A stretch of DNA of 64,000 bases from Halieaceae bacterium MED-G27 (GTDB lineage: Bacteria; Pseudomonadota; Gammaproteobacteria; Pseudomonadales; Halieaceae). The notes below the pieces were generated by a model, which saw only the letters and a list, made by a program, of their open reading frames with translations, was not told where the DNA came from and ran no database searches. Made by a program: the position numbers and the translations under genes. Location: the NCBI GenBank assembly GCA_002456975.1, contig NTKA01000003.1, positions 1 to 64,000 of the forward strand, given 5' to 3'. Each line of letters starts with the position of its first letter. Within the stretch, counting starts at the first letter, position 1. This document shows positions 43,669 to 51,866 of the stretch, one piece after another.

Positions 43669-43893
43669 TGGAGCACCCGCAGGCCCGGTCTCCCCCTAAG
43701 GACCCTGAGGCCCAGTTAAGCCTGTTGGTCCTACTTCCCCTTGAGGTCCTACTTCACCCTGGGGACCTTGCGGTCCAGTTGAGCCTCTAGGTCCCACTTC
43801 TCCTTGAGGGCCTTGCGGTCCAGTTAATCCGGTGGGGCCTATTTCACCTCGAGGTCCTACTTCACCCTGTTCACCCGAAGTACCGGCGGGTCC
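43669..43893 (-). repeat. Collagen-like Gly-X-Y repeat (about 25 triplets)
   Basis: [74 protein letters not shown]. Confidence 0.92.
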
Positions 43894-44183
43894 AACAAGC
43901 GAAGTTCCAATCCCCCAACCTTCATCAGTTTTTGGACCGTATAACGCATACAGAGAGGAGTCGATAAAGAAGTCGCCGATAGCCCCAAGGGAATCTTCGG
44001 GAGCACCTTCACCAGACAGAAGGGCAGCTCCAACATCAATCCCTTGCACCGCGTTTTTTAAGGCTTGGAAATTGGCGTTGATGTCATCTGCGTTGGCAAC
44101 CTGCCCATTTTCAAAGTCAACGAGTTCTTGAGCAGATGCACTGAAAACCCAAAACGACAGCGCCACGGCAATTAACTTTTTCA

Positions 44184-44627
44184 TTAGCTTCTTACTCCAC
44201 AGTCAGTTACCGAACAAATCAGCATGATGTTTAAACCTTTTAATAGAGGGTCGGTTGTTACCACCTGCACTAACGCCGGACTGTCTCCTTGTGCGTTGCT
44301 TGCCGTTACGGAGCATGAGTAATCAGTATCACCTTCCAGTCCAGTGATCGTTACCGCCTGTTCGGAAGTTTCGACGGTAGTCGCACCACAGGTAACGATG
44401 AAAGACGTAACAGCAGACCACCCATCAGCGCCTGTGCCGACAGGAAAGTCATCTAACGTAATAGTGATTTGATCTTCTGTAGCCACCGCAGAGGTGATCG
44501 TTGGAGCTTGAGTAGGCGCTGTTGCAGGGTTGTCCCCCCAATACATTTCACCCCAATTTTCAGATCCATAAACACCAGCCACTGCATGACCGGAAAACAT
44601 CAGAATAAGGAGTAGTCGATAACGCAT
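44184..44627 (-). CDS. Small secreted protein with fibronectin type III-like domain
   Basis: Signal peptide [32 protein letters not shown]; FnIII-like ...[26 protein letters not shown]...; abuts the collagen-like gene. Confidence 0.7.
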   Translation of the reverse strand: MRYRLLLILMFSGHAVAGVYGSENWGEMYWGDNPATAPTQAPTITSAVATEDQITITLDDFPVGTGADGWSAVTSFIVTCGATTVETSEQAVTITGLEGDTDYSCSVTASNAQGDSPALVQVVTTDPLLKGLNIMLICSVTDCGVRS

Positions 44628-44942
44628 GGCAATCACCTCTGACAGTGAACACAAACGTTGACAACAATTAACAGAGCTTCAACTTTTCGTCACTGCTTCG
44701 TGACAATTCAGACAACTTTTTTCAAATTGGCTTCTGATGTGTCTGGCGGGTAACTACCGCAACTTGAGTACATGAAGGCACATCGCAACGCCTATGGTGA
44801 TCGCATGACGGAAGCTCATTAGTAACAGCTTGAGAGGAGGCTTACTAAGTCATGTCAGGAGAATTGATAAATTTGATTTGTAACTACCAAACTGACGACG
44901 ATAGCAGTGCAATGCCAGTTTACTAACTATGCATTAAGTTGA

Positions 44943-45999
44943 TCATAACGGCCCTGCGTTGCTGCGTTTGGCCGCTTGTTGTGCGACGCTAACGATCTCG
45001 TCAATTGTTTGCAATTTTTCTGTCCGGGACGTTTGGAGAAACCAGTTGCGAAAATTCTCATCAAATTCGTCATTAGTGACGCCGAAATTTTTCAGCCAGC
45101 CGTCTAAAAAACCGTAGGCGTTTAGGTCGTCGTAAAAAAGTAGGTAGGTCTCGATGGAATGCTGTTATACCAAATACGCGATTGACCACGCCCCCAGATT
45201 ATAGCCGCACCCGCCGTCGGCATCATATGTCAGATCCCACAGACTAAAGTCGCCATCAATCCGGGCCCAGCAATCCTCACCACTTTCAAAGTAACCCCTT
45301 AGTTGTCCGGGACGCCCCGATAACTCTGTTAGCAAATGACCAAAAAAATCTGCACTGCCCTCAGAGTGCCAGGGCCTTGATCCGTCACCTGTGCGACCGG
45401 ATTGAATATCAAGATCTTCAGGCGTGTTGTGGATAGCCTCATCTAAATGATCCATTTGATAGGCGTGAAAAAATTCGTGGATAGTCACGTATTCAGCGAA
45501 TAGACCGTCGGAATCTGAGGAACGTTCATGCAAGTTATTTTGATGGTGGGCATCGACTAAGCCGTTGTAATAGACGCTTGACCAGCGCACATAATTGGCG
45601 AGATCTACACCGATCTGCGACCTTTCACACCATTGCTCGAGAAACGAGGAGTCTTGCGACAGCCGGTACTGACACCAGGCATCACGAAGACTTTCTGCCG
45701 CTGACGCGTTGTTGGCAGTCAGCCAAAGCTCAAGGCACATCGCCAAGATATCCGCAGGCAAATGTGTAGGCATCCATAACCCGGTCTAGGTAATCGTCGC
45801 CAATAGTTGGCGAGTGAAAAAGCGTTGCTTGGCAACCCTCATCGCTACTGCTGCGCGACGGCGGCTCAGCAGAACCGCCATCAGCGGCAACACTTACCTA
45901 AAGGGCGTCTGGAGTTGCAGTGCCGCCACCTCCGCCGCAGGCGGCCAGTGCTAAGCATAGAATCAGAGGGTATTTTGAAACCACTGAATCGAAATACAT
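44943..45999 (-). pseudogene. Disrupted lipoprotein with HEFFH (metallopeptidase-like) motif
   Basis: Reconstruction: MYFDSVVSKYPLILCLALAACGGGGGTATPDAL*VSVAADGG...YLDRVMDAYTFACGYLGDVP (frame change) LELWLTANNASAAESLRDAWCQ...TIHEFFHAYQ...GAWSIAYLV*QHSIETYLLFYDDLNAYGFLDGWLKNFGV...AGPL-stop. Lesions: TAG at 45900-45898, frameshift near 45.72 kb, TAA at 45167-45165. Confidence 0.85.
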
Positions 46000-46042
46000 G
46001 CGTTTCCCTACTCCTGCATTTTGATGGAAATAGTAAGAGGAG

Positions 46043-46076
46043 CGTATTACTGCGACATTCGTATTACTGCGACATT
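46043..46076. repeat. Perfect tandem duplication of a 17-bp unit
   Basis: cgtattactgcgacatt x2, back to back. Confidence 0.95.
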
Positions 46077-46305
46077 AAGGTGGAATTACAAGATAGAGAA
46101 ATGCTGCAGCGCGCGCAGGCTTAGATCCGAGCACCAAACAAAATTGCTCCAAATTCAAGCGAACCCCTCAGATATTCCTTGCCCTGAGGGTGGCCTTTTG
46201 CTGTCCAGCTTTAAGTTCGGTATCGGGCCGACGCGTGTTGACTCACTTGTTCGATAGATGGACATTACCCCTCTAAGGCCGCACCAGAGATATCGAGATT
46301 TACAC

Positions 46306-47694
46306 ATGAACAGCCCTGAGCCCATCGATCTTTATCCCTCGGTTAGCGAGGACATCCTGTTTGACAGCGGTGCACAGGATCCCGTCTTTGAAGAAATTTA
46401 CCCTCGCCTCAAAGGCTTTCAGCTCGGATCCACCAATTCTTGGACCAAAGGCCAGCCATTCGACTACTACAAGCGAATGCGCGAGGAAGCACCAGTTATG
46501 TGGTCGACTACGCGCAAGCCTCAATCTGGATTTTGGTCAGTATCACGCTACGACGATATCAAGCACGTCGAACTGCATCCTGAGATATTCTCGTCTCAGC
46601 GCGGCAGCATGCACATGAGCGTGGTAAAAAATGAAACCGGAAAAGCTGAGCGTCTCATGTACGCGGCACACAACTCACTGATCAACCTTGATGCCGACAT
46701 CCACCGTGACCTGAGAACCCAGCAAGCCGCCTTTTTCTTCCCGAAGTACATCGAGACCCTCAAAGAGCGAGTAGGCAAAAAGATTGATGACCTACTCGAC
46801 AACATGGAACGACAAGGGCCGGTAGTCGATTTTGCCAAGTTATTTTCGACCGAACTTCCCATGTTCACTCTGTGCGAGATGCTTGGGGTCGATGAAGAAG
46901 ACCGACCCAACATTATCAAGTGGATGCATTATCTCGAGCTAGCACCGCAGTTTCTAACCCACCCGTTTCGTATGTTCATGGCGGAGCCGATGTTTCCATT
47001 TCGGTTTGAGCAAATGCTCCACGACATGTTCAGCTACGGTGAGCGGGTGATGGCTGATCGCATTAAAAATCCTCGTGAAGACCTGCTGACGACTATTGCC
47101 AACGCGACTCTCAGTGACAAACCTATGTCGCAGGACTACCTCGATGGCAGTTGGCTACTGATTATCTTTGCCGGTAATGATACGACCCGAAACTCGCTGT
47201 CGGGTGCGATTCGGCTGCTTACGGAATTCCCTGATCAACGCCAAATGGTAATCAATGACCGATCCTTGGTCGACCGAATGTCGCAGGAAGCGCTGAGGAT
47301 GGTGTCGCCCGTGATGCACATGCGGCGAACGGCGACCGAGGACACCGAGGTGGCCGGGCAGCGGATCGCGAAAGATGAGAAGGTGATCATGTGGTACGGG
47401 GCTGCCAACCGCGATCCCAGCGTCTTTCCTAATCCCGACGTGATGGATCTCACCAGAGAGAATGTCACGAAGCATGTTGCCTTTGGTCATGGTGTGCATC
47501 GCTGCCTTGGCAATCGTGTGGCTCAACTTCAGCTTCAGATGGCCTATGAAAAGGTTCTCGATCGCTTCCCCAATATCCACTGGACGGGTAAGCAGAAAAT
47601 CGAGCCCATCATCCTCGTTCATGCGATCTCGAGTCTCAAGGTCAACCTCTACGGGAAGAATGGCAAACGGCCAGTCATGGTCGCGACTGGCTAA
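46306..47694 (+). CDS. Cytochrome P450
   Basis: I-helix FAGNDTTRNS; EALRM (ExxR); haem-binding AFGHGVHRCLGNRVA. Confidence 0.95.
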   Translation: MNSPEPIDLYPSVSEDILFDSGAQDPVFEEIYPRLKGFQLGSTNSWTKGQPFDYYKRMREEAPVMWSTTRKPQSGFWSVSRYDDIKHVELHPEIFSSQRGSMHMSVVKNETGKAERLMYAAHNSLINLDADIHRDLRTQQAAFFFPKYIETLKERVGKKIDDLLDNMERQGPVVDFAKLFSTELPMFTLCEMLGVDEEDRPNIIKWMHYLELAPQFLTHPFRMFMAEPMFPFRFEQMLHDMFSYGERVMADRIKNPREDLLTTIANATLSDKPMSQDYLDGSWLLIIFAGNDTTRNSLSGAIRLLTEFPDQRQMVINDRSLVDRMSQEALRMVSPVMHMRRTATEDTEVAGQRIAKDEKVIMWYGAANRDPSVFPNPDVMDLTRENVTKHVAFGHGVHRCLGNRVAQLQLQMAYEKVLDRFPNIHWTGKQKIEPIILVHAISSLKVNLYGKNGKRPVMVATG

Positions 47695-47721
47695 TCGAAC
47701 CCGTGTTGAGTGTTGGGTTAC

Positions 47722-48201
47722 TCAGGTCAACTGAGTATCGAGAGGTAGTTCGGTGGTGTTCTTGATTTCTGTTACCGCGATATGTGAGTGAAGTTCCCGA
47801 ACCAAGTCACCATTGAGCAATGTATTTCTCACAAAATCCTCATAATGTCGGATATCTCGGCAAATGATCTTCAGCATATAGTCCCAGATGCCAGTCATGG
47901 TGTAGCACTCCACCACTTCGGGATGCGCTTCAACCTGGCGCTCAAAGGCTAGGAGCTTTTGTCTGCCCGTCTGTGTGAGATTGACCGTGGCGAAGACCAC
48001 CACCTCCATGCCCAGCGCCTTCCGATCCAGTAACGCAACGCGTCGCTGAATAACACCCGACTCCTCGAGCTTGTTGATCCGACGCCAGCAAGGCGATTGC
48101 GAACTGTTAATCCGCTCAGCTAGAGCTGCCGTCGACGTCGTCGCATCGCGTTGTAGCTGACTCAGAATCGCCACGTCCTGCCCACTCCATTCTTTTTGCA
48201 T
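47722..48201 (-). CDS. Lrp/AsnC-family transcriptional regulator
   Basis: AILSQLQRDATTSTAALAERINSSQSPCWRRINKLEESGVIQRRVALLDRKALGMEVVVFATVNL. Confidence 0.93.
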   Translation of the reverse strand: MQKEWSGQDVAILSQLQRDATTSTAALAERINSSQSPCWRRINKLEESGVIQRRVALLDRKALGMEVVVFATVNLTQTGRQKLLAFERQVEAHPEVVECYTMTGIWDYMLKIICRDIRHYEDFVRNTLLNGDLVRELHSHIAVTEIKNTTELPLDTQLT

Positions 48202-48365
48202 AAAAATGCCTTTTACTTATCTATCAAAGAAAAAAATATACTTTATTGATCCGTTTATGGGAATGAAAAGGCAAAATTTTTCGCTTGGAATATCTCAGAC
48301 TAAAGTCATCAATGAGAGGTAGCCCACCAGCACAAAAATAACCACAAAAACAGCGAGCGAAGTCC

Positions 48366-51300
48366 ATGACTCACATCAGCCCTCCGTTATTACGCCATGT
48401 ATCAATGGACGACAAGTACAAAGCGTCGCAACAGGATGTCTTTATGACGGGCATCGAAGCATTGGTCCGTTTACCAATGCTTCAACACGAGATCGATCAG
48501 CAGTCGGGACTGAATACCGCGGGTTTTATATCGGGTTACCGAGGCAGTCCATTAGGAGGTGTTGACCAAGCGCTATGGAAAGCCAAATCCTACCTTGAGC
48601 AACACAACATTCACTTTCAGCCTGGCGTCAACGAAGACCTAGCTGCTACGTCCGTTTGGGGCTCCCAGCAAACGGGCATTGTTAGCGAGTCCTCATACGA
48701 CGGAGTTTTTGGCATGTGGTATGGCAAAGGACCCGGCGTTGATCGAAGCATGGATGCGATTAAACACGCCAACGCTTTTGGAACATCACAATTTGGTGGC
48801 GTGCTCGCTATCGCGGGCGACGATCATGCCTGCAAGTCGTCCACGCTGCCACATCAGTCAGAGCATATGTTTATGGGTGCATCAGTGCCTGTTCTCGCAC
48901 CAGCCAATGTCCAGGAGGTATTGGACTTCGGAATTTTTGGCTGGGCAATGTCACGGTTTACCGGCTGCTGGGTGGCGCTAAAAGCCATCACTGACAACAT
49001 GGACGCGACGATGGGTGTTATCGTTGATCCCTTGCGTTACACCTTCAACCTGCCTCCGGCAGCAGCGCTGTCACCTGACGGCATGCATGCTAGATGGCCA
49101 GATACCCCGCTCGATCAAGAGCGACGACTCAACAAATACAAGATCTACGCGGCACGGGTGTTTGCCAGCATTAACGGTATAAACCGAATCGAGCTCGATT
49201 CGAGTAAGCCTCGACTCGGTATTGCTACATCAGGCAAGGCCTATCTCGATGTTATGCAGGCGCTTAATGATCTTGGCATCGATCAGGAGGAAGCCGACAA
49301 GCTTGGCATACGAGTCTACAAAATTGGTATGCCGTGGCCGTTAGACCCCGAAGTTACCTTTGCATTTGCAAACAATCTTGAGGAGATTTTGGTAGTCGAG
49401 GAAAAGCGATCGGTGATTGAGGATCAGCTGACCTCACAGCTGTATAACCTTGGCGGAGCTGATCGTCCTAGAATTATTGGTGAGTTTGATGAGTTCGGCG
49501 ATGACCTTATGCCTAATACCGGTGAGTTAACACCTGATCTAGTGGCGCATGCCATCCAATCGAGACTCCAAAAACTGGGGCTTGCTGCGAGGAAAGGCAC
49601 CTTGTCCAAACCAGCATCGAGCGTTGAGGTATACAGCCCACCCTGCTCTTCCGAAGCTTCTCTCAAAAGAACCCCCCATTTTTGTTCGGGTTGCCCCCAC
49701 AACACATCGACCAAATTACCCGAGGGCAGTGTTGCACTAGGCGGCATAGGCTGCCACTACATGGCAACCTGGATGCCCGATCGTGACACGCGCACCTTTA
49801 GTCAAATGGGCGGCGAAGGCGCCGCTTGGATTGGCCAAGCTCCCTTCAGTCAGAGCGAGCACGTTTTTCAAAATCTGGGCGATGGCACCTACTTCCACTC
49901 AGGTAGCCTAGCTATTCGCGCTGCAGTCGCGAGCGGCATCAACATTACCTATAAGATTTTATTTAACGAAGCCGTGGCAATGACTGGTGGTCAGGCTATC
50001 GACGGCAATCTCTCGCTAGCGCAACTCGTTGCACAACTTCGGGCCGAAGGTGTCGTTCGTATCGCTTTGGTGAGCGAAGAGATGGATCCGCAGGATGCAC
50101 CGCTCGGCGTAGACTTTTATCGCCGCGCCGACTACGACCTGCTCCAGCGTGAAATTCGCAAGGTTCCAGGCACTTCGGTCATCATCTATCAGCAACTTTG
50201 TGCGAGCGAAAAACGACGTCGGATCAAGCGAGGACGCCTGCCCAAAGCCACTGAGCGGCTCATCATCCATCCGGAGATATGTGAGGCCTGCGGTGATTGC
50301 AGCAAACAATCAAACTGCTTGTCCATCACGCCAGTCGAGACGGCGCTGGGCCGTAAACGACAGGTGGATCAACACAGCTGCAATACCGACTTGACCTGTG
50401 TGAGCGGCTACTGCCCGAGCTTTGTATCCGTCATCGATGGCGAACTCGCAACGACGGCTCCACCTACCCAGGAATCGACAGTGCTCTATGACCCGCTTCC
50501 TGAACCCCAGAAGCTCGAACTCGATAGCCCCTGGTCGGGTCTCGTTGCCGGTATCGGTGGAACGGGCGTACTCACTATCAGCTCCTTGATCGCCATGGCA
50601 GCCCACTTGGAGGGCAAGGGCTTCGCGACGATGAATCAGACAGGTTTGGCGCAGAAATTTGGGGCGGTGGTAAGTCATATCAAGATCGCGCCACAGCAGT
50701 CCGACATCCATGCAGTGCGGGTGTCGGATAAAAAGGCGGACCTGCTGATTGGCTGTGACTGGTTGGTGGCAAGCGCAGGAGACACATTGGCAAAAGTGAA
50801 TCCGGATGAAACTCGCCTCGTGCTCAATCAAGCAGAAGCACCCACATCAGACTTCATTCACAACCCTGAGTTGCATTTTCCAGCCGACAGCTTGAGAAAC
50901 CGCATCGACCAATATTTCTCAGAGAGCAATCGAGTCACTTGCGATGCGACTACGATCGCCAGGGAACTCCTAGGCGACACGATCGGAGCGAATCTGTTTC
51001 TGGTGGGAGTCGCCTATCAACAAGGACTGCTCCCTGTATCAGCGAGCGCCATCAACAAAGCTATCGAGTTGAACGCGGTGAGCGTTGAACTCAACCAATC
51101 AGCGTTTGAATTAGGCCGACGTTTCGTCAATCAACCCGATACTGTGGTGGCACAACTCAACACCCCGTCCGACACCGGAGTGCAAACGCTCGACGAGCTC
51201 ATAAGTGATCGCTATGAACGACTTGTGAACTACCACTCGAAATCCTATGCCGAGCAGTACCTGACACTCATAAACAGGGTTACACAGGCCGATCCCCGAG

Positions 51301-51848
51301 GCAGTGAAGATCAATCAGTATCCCGGGTCGCAGCCATGCAGCTTTACCGACTGATGGCCATCAAAGACGAGTATGAAGTCGCCCGGCTACTGACCTCTAA
51401 ATCTTTCACCACGCAGATCAGTGAGCAGTTCGGACACTCGTGGCGAATCAACTATCACCTTGCCCCCCCAGTGATGAGTCGAATGCTTAACCGGGGATCG
51501 CAGTTCCGCAAACTGCGGTTTGGAGCATGGCTTAAGTGGCCGTTACGGGTGCTGGCGGCGGGTCGCCGGGTACGCGGTAGCTTTTTGGATGTCTTTGCTT
51601 ACAACGACGATCGTCGAGAAGAGTATCGGGACCTCGAGCGGTTCATAGCCGATATCGATTTAGTCGTCTCAAGCCTCGAATCCACAAACCATCAGCCGGC
51701 AGTTGCCCTGCTCGAGAGTGCATCAACGTTGAAGGGATTCGGTCACATTCGATCTGCAAACCGCGAAGAGTGGCTCGTCTCGCGGGAGCAATATCGACAG
51801 GCGCTGTCATTGATAGCTGATGATGCCAGAGAATTATCTACCACCTAG
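48366..51848 (+). CDS. Indolepyruvate ferredoxin oxidoreductase, fused alpha/beta form
   Basis: 1160 aa; SGYRGSPLGGVDQALW; CSGCPHNTSTKLPEGSVALGGIGCHYMA; Fe-S CEACGDCSKQSNC; C-terminal gamma-type domain. Confidence 0.92.
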   Translation: MTHISPPLLRHVSMDDKYKASQQDVFMTGIEALVRLPMLQHEIDQQSGLNTAGFISGYRGSPLGGVDQALWKAKSYLEQHNIHFQPGVNEDLAATSVWGSQQTGIVSESSYDGVFGMWYGKGPGVDRSMDAIKHANAFGTSQFGGVLAIAGDDHACKSSTLPHQSEHMFMGASVPVLAPANVQEVLDFGIFGWAMSRFTGCWVALKAITDNMDATMGVIVDPLRYTFNLPPAAALSPDGMHARWPDTPLDQERRLNKYKIYAARVFASINGINRIELDSSKPRLGIATSGKAYLDVMQALNDLGIDQEEADKLGIRVYKIGMPWPLDPEVTFAFANNLEEILVVEEKRSVIEDQLTSQLYNLGGADRPRIIGEFDEFGDDLMPNTGELTPDLVAHAIQSRLQKLGLAARKGTLSKPASSVEVYSPPCSSEASLKRTPHFCSGCPHNTSTKLPEGSVALGGIGCHYMATWMPDRDTRTFSQMGGEGAAWIGQAPFSQSEHVFQNLGDGTYFHSGSLAIRAAVASGINITYKILFNEAVAMTGGQAIDGNLSLAQLVAQLRAEGVVRIALVSEEMDPQDAPLGVDFYRRADYDLLQREIRKVPGTSVIIYQQLCASEKRRRIKRGRLPKATERLIIHPEICEACGDCSKQSNCLSITPVETALGRKRQVDQHSCNTDLTCVSGYCPSFVSVIDGELATTAPPTQESTVLYDPLPEPQKLELDSPWSGLVAGIGGTGVLTISSLIAMAAHLEGKGFATMNQTGLAQKFGAVVSHIKIAPQQSDIHAVRVSDKKADLLIGCDWLVASAGDTLAKVNPDETRLVLNQAEAPTSDFIHNPELHFPADSLRNRIDQYFSESNRVTCDATTIARELLGDTIGANLFLVGVAYQQGLLPVSASAINKAIELNAVSVELNQSAFELGRRFVNQPDTVVAQLNTPSDTGVQTLDELISDRYERLVNYHSKSYAEQYLTLINRVTQADPRGSEDQSVSRVAAMQLYRLMAIKDEYEVARLLTSKSFTTQISEQFGHSWRINYHLAPPVMSRMLNRGSQFRKLRFGAWLKWPLRVLAAGRRVRGSFLDVFAYNDDRREEYRDLERFIADIDLVVSSLESTNHQPAVALLESASTLKGFGHIRSANREEWLVSREQYRQALSLIADDARELSTT

Positions 51849-51866
51849 CAATCAAGAGTTTTATTC

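Larger units (their letters stand above)
42382..44184 (-). pseudogene. Secreted collagen-like / YadA-head-like repeat protein, reading frame interrupted by one in-frame TAG (43698-43696)
   Basis: Signal peptide [18 protein letters not shown], then 25 Gly-X-Y triplets, nine 17-aa repeats and a Cys-containing C-terminal domain. ORFs 43696-44184 and 42382-43653 share a frame, and Gly-X-Y phase is kept across the TAG (GPQ GP* GET GPA GAP). Could be pseudogene, readthrough or sequencing error. Confidence 0.8.

Noticed and set aside
43135-43893. Repeats that could suggest a CRISPR array
   Set aside because: The repeats are coding (Gly-X-Y and 17-aa units), degenerate at DNA level, and without spacer structure or cas genes.
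44943-44965. Shared taacggccctgc string near 44946 and near 63627
   Set aside because: Twelve bases only, different contexts (pseudogene end versus acnB 3' end); likely chance.
45807-46124. 105-aa + ORF MASEKALLGNPHRYCC...
   Set aside because: Antisense to the lipoprotein pseudogene 5' end; no family resemblance.
46165-46190. Hairpin CCCTCAG...CTGAGGG upstream of the P450 as a terminator
   Set aside because: No convincing T-tract follows; not reported as a terminator.
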